Source of the DNA: Papilionanthe hookeriana x Papilionanthe teres
Lineage: Eukaryota; Streptophyta; Magnoliopsida; Asparagales; Orchidaceae
Assembly: GCA_022702705.1 (NCBI GenBank)
Contig: CM040426.1
Coordinates: 76,655,877-76,719,876 of the forward strand
DNA: 64,000 nt
Direction: 5' to 3'
Both the position numbers and the translations under genes were made by a program. Positions 1 through 12,300 of the stretch are shown piece after piece. Numbering within the stretch: position 1 is the stretch's first letter; every line of letters begins with the position of its first letter. The notes beneath the pieces are model-generated. The model did not search any database. It was not told the DNA's origin and was given only the letters and a program-made list of their open reading frames with translations.

Positions 1-240
1 TAAATCTAATGTAGGGCAAACCTAATTAGGTTTAAGATTTAACCAAGTCTAATTCAAGTAAGACTTAGTAGGATTATTAGGTCAAATATATGTTAGACCT
101 AATTAAGTTTAAGGTTTAACTAATTATAATTTAAGTAAGACTTAGTAGGATAAATCGGTTTAATATAGGTTAGACCTAATTATGCTTAAGGTTTAACTAA
201 GTCTAACTTAAGTAAGGCTTAGTAAGACTCATAAAATACT
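1..240. repeat. Tandem repeat, about 77-bp unit, three diverged copies
   Basis: Three successive copies begin near 16, 92 and 169. Each has a core like GTTAGACCTAATTA followed by TTTAAGGTTTAACTAA and then GTAAGACTTAGTAGGA. The copies differ by scattered substitutions. The array probably extends off the left edge, so its full size is unknown. Confidence 0.8.
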
Positions 241-669
241 ATCTAATTTAAGTAAGACTGGCATAATTAAGCCTGAAGTGGTGAATGTTAGAGTGGGAGA
301 CTCTATTGTTACAAGTATTATGTATATCAGCTATTTTATAAGTTTTATAGGCCTTTAGATGATGAGAATATTCTTCCCATAGACAGCGCCAAACTATTAT
401 GTGCTAGTAAAATCGTAGTGGTATAGTAATATATTTATGTTCTAGTGTTGCACGAAGATCTAACACACAAAAAATATGAAAATAAATCGATAAAGAAGAC
501 ACCAAGTGTTTTTATGTGAAAAACCCGAAAGAGATAAAACAACGATGTCTGGACTAGTTGAAAAGATTGTGTCATATCAATGTAGATTGCAAAGACTTTG
601 TCGTCCCTTAACTATCTAAAAGAAATATTACACAAGTGACATTACTTCTGTTAGGGGAGGGAGATATTA
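241..669. other. No gene seen
   Basis: AT-rich sequence with no coding stretch of note and no recognised repeat. It lies between the 77-bp array and the GGTGG-rich tract. Confidence 0.5.
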
Positions 670-1290
670 CTTCAATAAAATTACAACATCCTAACAACAG
701 TGGTTGAACCATCTCTATAGTGGTGGCAGTTCGATAGTGGTCAAGCTTGATGGCGACAGTGAAACTTAGTAGTGATCCGATTGTGGTGGAACTCAGCAAT
801 GGCTATTTGTTGGTGGTGGAACTTGATCAACGGTCCAATGATGGTGGGGCTCGATAGTAGCATAACAACGTTGGTGGAGCTCTAAGATGGTTACTCAACT
901 GTAATGGAGCTTTACAGTGGCGATCCATAGATGGTGGGAACTGTACGACAACGATCCGGTGGTGATGGAACTAGACGACGATGATCCGGTGATGGTGGAG
1001 CTTGATTGGCCTTCCGACGATGGTGGAGCTCGACGATGGTAGTTCTGCGGTGATTTAATGGTGGTGGAACTCAATGGTGCCGGTTTGCTAGTGGCGGAGT
1101 TCGACGACGTCAACCCCAAAATTGTCGGGGCACTGTGGTCTGGCTGTGGTAGAGCTCAACAGCAGAAATAGGGCAATGGTGGTCCTACGACGATGGCGAC
1201 TTGATAGCCATGGCCGGATAACTGTAGTCTGTAGGTGGCGACAGCTCGACTGTAGGAGCTTGGTGCTCCTCCAACTTTGTCCTCCTGGTC
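670..1290. repeat. Degenerate GGTGG/GATGGTGGAGCTCGA minisatellite-like tract
   Basis: Motifs close to GATGGTGGAGCTCGA and GGTGGTGGAACT recur irregularly every 25-60 bases. This makes the tract far more GC-rich than its surroundings and creates short open frames on both strands, rich in Ser/Thr on the minus strand. The repetition explains these frames better than a protein gene does. I see no conserved domain. Confidence 0.6.
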
Positions 1291-1850
1291 CATGTCCTAA
1301 GTCCCCATACATGAAGGGAGTGTGAGCTTATTTATAGATTTTGCGAGTGACATCATCTATAAATATCACATGAATTTGAACTACTTTATTGAACAACCCA
1401 GAGCGAGCCCTTTGATTAGATATTATTCTATGATTTTTTTTTTGTCTCAACGACGTCATTATCAAGTGATGTTGAGCACATTGGGTTCTACATGATGAGA
1501 CACTCGAATTGACTAAAAGTATGTTAGATTTTAAATCCATTTGACTGTTCAATTGTCCATCCATGATTTCCAATTATGCTTAAACAGCTTGGTGTTGGTT
1601 TGGTCTGACTTGAATCCAAGCAATGTTGGCTTTATTTGGCCTAACTTGTTGAGACACATATGACTATAGAAATTCGTATTTACAATTATTCCAAGCTCAA
1701 AATGTTTTTGAGACTGTATATATTATATATATATTCAAGTTGTTACAAATCACACTTAGCTTTTATGATATTAGATAATTTTTAGGAAAATTATATACAC
1801 AACTCTTGAAATGTTATTATTAATAAAAATAACATCTAGATAAATTTATA
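1291..1850. other. No gene seen
   Basis: Ordinary AT-rich intergenic sequence. The open frames are short and have no recognisable protein similarity. Confidence 0.5.
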
Positions 1851-2465
1851 AACCATCAACTCCCACTTCTTATTTTTAGTGATCTGATTTTGTATATACA
1901 AAAAATGCTAGCACGAATCTCAAAGAGAACGAACGACCAAGAGGAAATGACTTTCTTTCGAGGTAACCAATCAACTGATGATTTAAGGCCGAGTGTGAAG
2001 CCACATCTCCAAACCTGTGATATGTTCAAGCTCCGAAGACGATTCCCTACTCGGTAGCGATAAGACAAGTGGAAAGTGAAGCGTGAAGAATCCCAACAGC
2101 CAGGCTCATCAGATACCCTGTATGGGCTTCGACAAGATCCACTTAAGTCTTTGCAATATTGGGAGATCCGACCTAGTCGACGATCCAACTAGGCAAGCGA
2201 GACCGAGTCCTGTAAGACTTGAGCCGAACAAAAAATGAGCCACGTCTCACTACAAAAAAGTCGGTTGATCTCATTCGACTGACCACCCCCGTGTCCGGGC
2301 CGAACAACCACCTCACAAAATGACTGCTCTGGTCGACCGTGCCAAATGGCACAAGGCAAGATCGCCATACGACAGAAAACGTCGATCAATCAATGCGTTC
2401 TCCAGAAGGCACATATGCCACTCGACTGATCAATTCAGTCGGTTGATTTCAAACCAGTCGACCAA
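1851..2465. repeat. Unidentified island with higher GC, probably a repeat
   Basis: This block of about 600 bp differs in composition from its AT-rich flanks and contains repeated CAGTCGGTTGAT / GACTGACCA-like motifs in both orientations near 2265-2460. Short minus-strand frames lie in it, but no known domain is visible. A degraded retroelement fragment is the likeliest explanation. Confidence 0.3.
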
Positions 2466-2900
2466 CCAATCACTACCAATGTTGAAATTCAAATTGTGAT
2501 ACAAATATAACATAAAATATATACAATCAATTATAACCTTAATGATATTAAGAACGGTTTTCATAATTATTTATTTCTTTTTGTAATTGTACAAAATACA
2601 CTTTTATAAGTACGATGTAAAAATAAGTGTAAAGAGACATTTCTCATGAATCTTCCTAAAAAAATTCCGTGCTTATTTTACTGATTTTTTCTTCGCTCTT
2701 TCACTTGACTTTAATTCTGATAGCGTAATCCATCAAAAAAAAAAGAGAATCCAATCTAAATTAATTTTATTTCTAGTCATGGACAAAATATTACATCCTA
2801 GCACTACACTTAGAGCTACGTGCAGCGGCGGATCTCAGCCGTACATCGTGACAGTTTAAATTAAAAAAAAATAATAAATTAAATTTGTACCGGGGCACCT
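2466..2900. other. No gene seen; distal upstream region of the SNARE gene
   Basis: AT-rich intergenic sequence upstream of the VAMP711-like gene, with no identifiable element. Confidence 0.4.
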
Positions 2901-3108
2901 ACTCTCCACTGGTATAATGAGAAAATAATATCAAATTGTGAACAGCTTCACTCATCGTCTTTGCTCTGTTAGCTGTCCCGTTATAGCTGTCACAAATCAT
3001 TCTCTCTCCTTCTTTTGGCGAACCTAATCATCAGTCGATTAGTCAAATTGGAAAGGAATCCCGAGGCACAGGGAGAGCGGAGCAGGGGGACGGAGAAGCG
3101 AGATCGAC
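2901..3108 (+). promoter_or_regulatory. Probable proximal promoter and 5' UTR of the VAMP711-like gene
   Basis: The sequence shifts from AT-rich to pyrimidine-rich (TCTCTCTCCTTCTTTT near 3000) and then to a GC- and purine-rich leader just before the ATG at 3109. This is typical of plant promoters with a pyrimidine patch. The start has G at -3 and G at +4, a good context. No convincing TATA box is visible, so the transcription start is not placed. Confidence 0.4.
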
Positions 3109-3325
3109 ATGGCGATACTATACGCGCTGGTGGCGCGGGGCTCCGTGGTTTTAGCGGAGTTTAGCGCGACGCAGACGAACGCGAGCGCGATCGCCCGGCA
3201 GATCCTCGAGAAGATCCCAGGAACAAACGATAGTCATCTTTCCTACTCGCAGGATCGCTACATCTTCCACGTCAATCGCACCGATGGCATCACCGCTCTA
3301 TGCATGGCGGACGACACCGCCGGAA
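3109..3325 (+). CDS. VAMP711-like exon 1
   Basis: Codons 1-72 plus one base, encoding most of the longin domain up to CMADDTAG. The donor is GGAA|GTGAGT. Continuing past it, the open frame reads into intron sequence with no SNARE similarity until a stop at 3412, which supports the splice. The exon is markedly GC-rich compared with exons 2-4. Confidence 0.95.
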
Positions 3326-6300
3326 GTGAGTTTATCTCCCTCTCTTTTCGACATCATCAATCCTGCCGTGGCTTTTTTCGTACTGGATTGTTTTCGAAGT
3401 TGGTATTTTGTTGATTCGTTTTGGCGAAAGAGAGATGAATGATTTAGCGGTCTGAATCGATTTAATTTATAACTGCTATTAGATTATCAATACTGAATTT
3501 TCCAGTATTGTGAGATGATCACAGCTGATTTTTCCCTTTTGGCACCTCTTCTAGTTGGGAGATTGAGGTTTGGAGACAAATTTATTAGTAAAATTGGATG
3601 GTGGAGATGGAATATATTGTTCTCTTTGATTTGAGCCGTGTGGTTTGGGTTGGAGGCCTTAAGTGATTAGAGGTAACCATTCTCCTGGCTTGAGGCTTAT
3701 TTATTATTTCGTGTAGCCCCGCGTTTATGTTGGTTTAGTTTCTTTCATCTACTGTATAATACTCTTTTATTAGGTGATATTAGTTATTTTAAATGAGTGT
3801 TTTTTTCTTTCAATAATTCTTAAATGATATTTGATTCAAGCGAAAGGGATCAAACAAAATAATTGTCATAAGATATGAGGTACGTAGTAGTTGATCTCAT
3901 TCATCATAGATTGTTAAGAGAGATTAATTGAAGTTCTATAATTGAGTGAATCTTTAAAAGGTTATGAATGAAAATAAATGTGTTTATAAGGACTGAAAGA
4001 CAGTAAATATTGCTAAGATTCTTTGTTGAAACTGTAATTATAGTAAATAGGTTAGATGGAAAAATAAAAGCTTTTGTACTAAACAGGATGGATGGATGAA
4101 CGGATCAAGTTCTAGATTATAAATAATTATTTCTTGCCTAAAAATAAATTTTGTATTGTAGTCACTTTAAAGGCAATTGAAGGAGAAGTGACACCATATC
4201 TTATAAAGTTCTAATCATTGATACACACACATAATATATTTATATGTATGTGTGTGTGTGTGTGTGTGTGAACATGTTTGTTCGTCCAACCACTAGGGTC
4301 TTATTACACCGTAATGCCTTCCCAACTGGAATGATCTCACTAGTCCTAAAGAATACCCATACCTGATGAAGGTATCCTACATAGATTTGACCACTTAGGC
4401 CACCCGATCAATTTCAGCAAAACGGCAGACTTGGGTACTCCGCTGCCTTGCTAGCAGACATGCGTATAAGTTGGAGCACTCACCCACACACACTCACCCA
4501 CATCTATATATAAATATATATATAAAGTTCAAAAGAAATTTTTCTCCCATCTAAGACGGTGAAACTTAAAAATGTGAAAAATTGTTATATCTTTCAAGTT
4601 AGTTTGCTCATCATCAATGTCATCGTTAGCCATATTCTAATTCATAAGGATAAATTTTATGAAATTTATTTTTCATTAAATCTTGTTGGGTGTTGCTTGA
4701 GTTGTTAAACCATTCGTCATAGATAGGCTAGTAAGAGAGGCACATTCAAATTTTATAGCTGGTGATATTTGATTGGAGGTAGGATGAATTGTTTCATAAA
4801 AAAAGCAATTGATATACAAATTTCTGGAGATTTAAAAAATGCACCGCACATAAAAAAGAAAGTTAATGGTGGAGTGAAAAGTTATAAAAAGATAAGATGT
4901 TAACATACATTAAATGTGCCTTTAAGGAGTGGCTCAAAATAAATGCTATGGAGGCATTCAAAAGCTAGAAGTTTTACAAAGTATGAATAAAATAAAAGCT
5001 GAGGATTTTAATGGTTCATATAGCATAGGCACCAACAGAGGAGAAGAATGAGATCTATAAAATAATATGGTGCGTGATAAAATGTCAAAAGGCTAAATAG
5101 ATGGCACATAATTAATGATAATACGTTCTTAATTAAATAAAGGGGCATTTACATACACAGCAGACAATTCTAATAAATTTACAAATCTCACACCTATACT
5201 TTCATATTTACATACGCAACACTCAAAATTTTAATTTCACATAAAAAATAGCACTGTTACCATTTTTTCCAAGTGAAATCACATTTTCATTTATAGGTTT
5301 GAAGCACCAAAATGCTATGCATGTAAATATGAAGTTTACATGCGGGCTATTTACATACATAAGAATTGTATGCTACATATATAAATTTACCTTAAATTAA
5401 TATGAAGGAAAGGTGGAAAGGCTATCTTATAAATTTATTAGTGAGGCCTCTAAGGGATAAGATTTTTGGAAGAGCATGATGAACACAATAATGTGCTATA
5501 CGAGGTTGTTCACAAGATGTGGAGCAAACCTAGCTCTAAAGAAGGCATTTAGAGATAAATCTTGTGTTCCATGATTTTTATTGAGCTTTAGAATGTTATT
5601 GGGTAATATAATAGTATTTTGGTTTGCACATTTTTTCAGTGTTAATGCTAACATATGAGGACGCCAAATAATCAGAGAAAAAGCACATTGTATCGCTATT
5701 CAGTAATAGAAAGGGTGTTCATGATTGTGGTGAATATGGGTATAAAATGATGTTGTGGGGGAGGGTAATAGAATATAGACTAAAAATATTACGTCAACTT
5801 TTGATAATTAGTTTTGTTTTATGTTATAAATATCCATCATGAACTCTAATTTTGTGCTAAGGAATTTAATGTAAAAATATAAATAGTAAATGCAATATTT
5901 TCTTATGATTTTCATTGGCCATGAAAGGACCTATGATTGAGTATCATGAGAATTAATTTGATAATTATTAAAGAAAAATATATCGAAGATATGTAGAAAA
6001 TAATTAAGATGTGCATGATTGAGTATTGATTGATACTTAAAGTAGATTTGGAATGACTAGGAATTTCAAATCACATTCTGGTTTACATTATGGATTAGCT
6101 TTAAGTTTGTAACTTATACAATTGATTACAAAGGATATTCAAATTAGGTTATGCTAGTAAAAAAAAAGTTGGTTATGCTGGTAGATACTTTTTTATTTGC
6201 TATACTAATGCGTACAAAGGATAATACTGTTCCAATAGTTATTAAAATAAGTGAAAAATCAAAAGTGTAAAAAAAAAATTTAGTGGATAAATGCCTTGGG

Positions 6301-9300
6301 ATTAGTTGATGCAAAGGCCAAGTATGTGACATATAATTATAGTGGGTGTGATGTTGCTAATTATTGGCTAATATTACTAAAAGATAAAGTGATACCGCAG
6401 TGTGATATGTTAATTATATTGGATATATATGGAAGAATGGTGATATAAATGTGGATATGACTTGTAGAGTTAATTTGGAGGTTAAAATTGTGAAGTATAT
6501 TGTGATTACCATACAGTAAAAGAATATCATGGACATTAATCATACAACAACAACAAAAACAACAACAAAGCCTTAATCCCACTAAGTGGGGTCGGCTACA
6601 TGAATCCTTTTTCTCCATTGCGTCCTATTTAGTGTCAAATTTTCGTTTAATTCTAATAAATTAAGATCATTTTTATGCAATAAGCCCAAGTTTTTCTAGG
6701 TCTGCCTCTGCCTTTCTTAACATAAGTTGTATTTAAAACATCTACTCTCCTAATCGGATCATCGAGTGGTCGACGTCTAATGTGACCAAACCATCTAAGG
6801 CGACTCTCTCTAATTTTATCCGTCACCGGTGCAACTCCAACCCTTTTACTTGATATATTCATTTCGCATTTTGTCTCTAAGTGTAAAGCCACTCATCCAC
6901 CTAATCATTCTCATCTCAGCAACACTTAACTTAACATTATGCTTCTCTTTTAAAGGCCAACATTCAAGACCATAGTAGCATCGAAGGTCTCACCACCATC
7001 TTATAAAATTTTCCTTTCGACCTAAGCGTACTTTTCTATCACACAATAAAGCCGTACGCATTCTCCACTTCAACTAACCAACCTCGAATTCTACTATTAA
7101 CATCCCCATCTATATCACCATCGCTTTCGAACAACTGACCCGAGATATCTAAATTGTTCACACCTTTTAATAATTTGATCACCCAAAGTTACACTCGTCG
7201 TCACTAGACCTACTATTACTAAAATTACATTCCATGTATACAGCTTTAGTTCTACTCAAACGAAGACCTTTAGACTCCAATGTAGACCTCCATAATTCAA
7301 GTTTTTCTTGGACTTTTTCTCTTGTCTTATCCACAAGGAGGATATCATCAGCAAAAAGCATACACCAATGTACATCCTCTTGTAAATGCCCAAGAAGACC
7401 ATCCATAAATAAAGCAAAAAGATATGGGCTTAAAGCCGATCCTCGATGTAAACCAACGTAAATAGTAAAATACTTGGTCAATCCTCCTTCGCTCGAACAC
7501 ATGTAACATACTTCTAAGCATACATATCTTTAATGACTTCAATATAAGTCATATCAACACCTTTCTTCTCAAGGACTCTCCAAAGAACATCTCTAGGAAC
7601 CTTATCGTAAGCTTTTTCTAAATCAATAAAAATCAGATGTAGATCCTCCTTATTATCTCTGTACTTCTCCATCAAACCTCTCAATAAATATATATCTTCC
7701 ATGGTAGACCTGCCCGGCATAAATCCAAATTGATTATGAGAAATTTTCGTAATACGTCTTAACCTATGTTCAATTACCCTCTCCCATAATTTTAAAGTAT
7801 GACACATCAATTTAATTCCTCTATAATTTTCACACTCTTGTGCATCTCCTTTATTCTTAAAAATGAGGACCAAAATGCTCTTTCTCCACTCCTCATGCAT
7901 CCTTTTAGTTTTTAAAATAATATTAAAAAGTTTAGTAAGCCGCGAAACCCTCAAATCACCTAAACATTTCCACACTTCAATCGTGATATCATCGTAGTCC
8001 TACGTACTTTCCCCTCGTTTTCTTTTAAAGCCTCATCAACTTCTTTTTTACTAACGCAACGGTAAAAATGAAAAGTTTTATTATTATTAACGATATTAAG
8101 ATCACTAAGCGTCAATCGTACTTTCAAGCATCATCATTAAAAAGCTTTATCAAAATAACTCACCCACCTATGTTGAATATCTTTTTCTAAGAAAGCATTT
8201 TTCGATTTTCATCTTTAATACATTTTACTCGAGTTAAATCTTTACATTTCTTTTCTCTTTGTTTCGCTAGTTTATACATATATTTTTCACATTCCTTAAG
8301 TATCTAACACGTTATAAAGATCACTAAAAACATAATTTTTAAGCATCACAGTATTATTCTTTTACACTCCTCGCGGACCGTTTTATATTTTTCCCAGCTT
8401 CTCTACGCTTTTACATTTAAACCAATTTTTATAAAGACAACTTCTTATATTTTATCTTTTCGCACATTATTATTCCACCACCAACTATTTTTATTTATGT
8501 AAACTTTTTCTTTCGATTCTCCAAGTACATCTTTACCACTTGTTTAATAAGATTAGTTAATTTTTCTCACATAACATTCGCGTCTTCACGAACATCCCAA
8601 ATATTTAAATCTCGAGTTTTACTCATAAAAATAATTTTATTTCAGTGTCTTTTGGTGCGCTCTCATCTTATTCTACGATGTTGAATCCCAGTATTCTTTA
8701 TTTTACATCTCTTCATCTTAAAATCTGAACTAATAATCGATGTTAGTTACTTAATCGCTCACTTGGAATAACCTTACAATTCTTACAATCTCGACGATCT
8801 CTTCTTCTCATAAGTTAAAATAATTAATTTGTGTTTTATTAGATCCATTCTTATAAGTAATAAGATGCTTCATCTCTTTTCGAATAAAGTATTAGTAATA
8901 ATCATATCATACGATAAAGAAAATCTAAAATAAATTCTACCTTCTTCATTAATCGCTCCATAACCGTAGTCTACCATGCGAATATTTCGAAATCTTCTAC
9001 CACTCTACCGATACGTCCATTTAAATCTCCTCCAATAAAAATTTTTTCTTCGAGAGATTATCACGTGTATTGTCTTCTAGATCATTCCGTAATTTATCTT
9101 TAGTGCCTATATCTAAACCAACTCTGAGAAAGCATAAAGACTTATAATATTAAAAATCTTAAGTATCAATAATAATCTTAAGTCTTTATAATTCTATCTC
9201 CAACTCTATTAATTTTGATAACATTATCTTTCAAACTCTTATCTATAATTACAACTACACCATTTATAAGTACGACTCTTACTGTGAATACCATAGTTTA

Positions 9301-12300
9301 AAACTTAAGTTATCAATCTCCTTAGCTTTTTCTCCAACCCATTTAGCTTCTTCGAATACATAGGATATTTATCTTTCGTGGATCATAATATCAACCAATT
9401 CCATTAGCTTACCATCGAGAGTACCTATATTCCAGGATCCTATCCTAATACTAAGTATCATGGACTAACTTCTTTACCCGCATCCGTCCGTAATGTGAAC
9501 CTCGCTTACTGACACTACTACCCGGCGCCGGCGTAGCGGCCTTACACATTTTCCACCGTATTCGAAGCCATACAAGACGTCGTCTCCGGGGACGCCCCAA
9601 GCACTTACACAATGATCAAAAGGATTCATGTCATGATTTTTTTTTTCGATTAGTTTTACGCTGGCTGTCGACTACCTAACGCAACCCTCCACTTTTCACA
9701 TCCGGGCTTGGGACCGGCAACGGCAGTGTTCATGGACATTAATCATAATTTTTATAATTTCAATTTGGTCATCTATGTTGTATGATCTAATTATTAGAAA
9801 GCAAAGAAGCAATCATCAGATAAGCATGATAGGAATTAAAAGATTAAGATGGATATGTCACGAAGTGAGGAAGAATAGATTGATAAATGATTAAAGCAGT
9901 GATAGATTAGAACTAGTATTTATTCAAAAGAAGATGTTGACAAATAAACTTACTTGGCTTGGGGTCATGTATAATAAATGGTAGAGTATGCAGTGATTGG
10001 TAGATGGTTTTAATATTGAATACTAGGGTGAAACATGGTTGATTAAATGTAATCTTGATAGAAATTCAGAAAGAATTATTAAGCAATATTAGTTTTAGGG
10101 TCTGTTTGGAGCAGCTGCAGTTTATTGAATAATCTGTTGATGAGCTGATTAAAAATAATCTGCGGATAAGCTAGGTGCAGTGACTATTACAAATTTTATT
10201 TTTTTGGAAAAGCCAGGTTGCAGCCAGAAAACTCCCACCGCATCTAGGTAGGTGCGGTGTGAAACTCTGTTTTCAGCGTTTTGAAAACACATAAGCTGCC
10301 AAAATGCAGTTTACTGAAACATGACAAGTGCATTTTCAAAACGTTACCGCCTAAATAAGCTGCCCCTAAACGGGCCCTTAACCTCATGTAATACTTAATA
10401 GGGATTAGTAGACAATAAGAGATCATAAAGCCAACTTTAAATAGATGAGACAGAGTTATGATCATGATCATGAAATGGTATTTGAATCGTATTTTGATGT
10501 CATTTAGGTGCCACCAAACCGAGAAAATGTTGATGCCAAAAGAAATGACCAATAAAGAAAACCTTTATTGATCATTGCTAATCACAGATTCACAATATTT
10601 TTTTTAAGACGTGGTATTAAAGAAAATTAATCGCCTTTTATAGTTAACATCATTAATTAACACCCTTATCTTGATAGTGTTATCTGTTATTTTGGTATTT
10701 GAATGTTTCAATAGGGGGTTCAAATGATTATGAACTGTAGTCAGCAAATCTGTCCATCCTTTTTTTTGCTGTACTTTTTGAAATTTTGTTGATTGAATTC
10801 CTTTTTCTGGTATTTTCTAATTAAGTAGTTGATGTAGTTTGTTGTTTGTCAATGCTAATGCAAATGTTGCTTTTAATTGTTAGAACATTCAAGGCTTTTT
10901 AGTTTCTGTTGCAACTTCGTCCTTATATTTTAGTTGCATTCAATAGATGTAAATATTTCTTTCACTCTGAATTATAAAATATCGCATTCTTAGGCATAGC
11001 ATCTTCATATGTGATGCTTGATGAGGGCATCAAGGCACTTATTAGTGCAATAATTTATTATACGAATACTTTCTTTTTCTCGCATGGGTTTTATGATGTA
11101 AGCACATAACTCTAGGATGGTTTAAAAATGAACTTTAACTATATGAAATTTTGACCAAACTCTTAATATAAAATTTTTCCTTTGAAGCCGATGAAGAAAG
11201 CATCGTTCTCACTACAAAAGATGCTGGTCTGACCTCACATCACCTTCCTTTTTTATTTCCATTTTCTTTCAAAGACCTTTTTTTTCCCCTAAAAATCTGT
11301 CCTTTTCTCCTTCTCCAACCTTATTATATGGATTGAAAAGCAATCCAAAAAGCCTTAAAAGGTATTTGATGATTTCCCTTTGTGCTAGTCAACCAAAATA
11401 TAGGATTTCTGGTGGCTAAGGATGCAGGGAATCCGAGTTGCTTGAAATCCCTGAGATAGAAGGTCACCAAAAGTTTGATTCCAATGAGAAAGAAATGGGA
11501 AATACATTGCAGAAGAAGCTGAGAGGTGCCTTTTGCCTACGAGCAAGAAAATCTTGATACTCATTTGAAAGAAAAGTACCTAAAATTTTCTATTCACCTA
11601 TTACTATTATAAAAGTATCCGACATTAGATGTTTCATGCTTGTTGTGAACAAAACACTGCTATAATCCATTTATTCCACTGGATATTTTCTTCAAAAGCA
11701 TTTATCAACTAATGAGGTGGATTATTAATATATAACTTAATAGGTATATCATTGCTCTAAATTACTGCAACTCAAAAGGAAAAGAAAACTCAATATGCAT
11801 GCCAATCATCATATTTATGGTATAAAGAAATTCAAAAAAGTAATATTTTCATCAATTATGATTATATATATCGGCTAATAATGAGAACGGTGCACATTGA
11901 TTCAGTTATATTACGGAACTCGACATAAAACTTGAATATGTATTGAACTTATCATATCATAACTTATATTTTAATCTATACTTAATACATTCATCTTAGA
12001 AGCACTTTCTATTCATAAACCTAACTCACCCTAGATTGATACATACCCTATAAACACAACCGAGCGTAACTTATAAATCTATTATTGTTTGAGGTGGAAA
12101 GTCACCTAGCTTTACCACTGACCAATACATCCTCCATTGAGACAATTAAGCATCACACATATATCTAATATTATACGAGATAAGAAGGTTAAGTTCAACA
12201 ATTTGTATATCATTTTAACACATAGATAATTAGCATCCTAAGCTAGTAATATTATGTGGGACTCTATCTTTCAACAAGCATTTGCAAGCATACTTATTTC

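Larger units (their letters stand above)
6545..9729 (-). mobile_element. Full-length RTE-clade LINE, - strand, inactivated
   Basis: About 3.19 kb, flanked by an exact 18-bp target duplication. Its 3' end, at the low coordinates, is the (TTG)n tail preceded by the conserved AGCCGACCCCACTTAGTGGG. Reading on the minus strand, an apurinic-type endonuclease start (SWNIGTLDGK near 9450) is followed by endonuclease remains to about 8600. The reverse transcriptase spans about 8000-7150, including NYRGIKLMCHTLKLWERVIE, FIDLEKAYDKVPR, GSALSPYLF and the catalytic FADD. The C-terminal region (RLRWFGHIRRRPLDDPIRR) is near 6800. Stops and frameshifts, for example near 7505, break the frame. It sits inside an older RTE in the opposite orientation, in intron 1 of the SNARE gene. 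Confidence 0.92.

Noticed and set aside
1122..1325. 67-codon frame near the left edge
   Set aside because: Falls in the GGTGG tract; equally long frames exist on the other strand.
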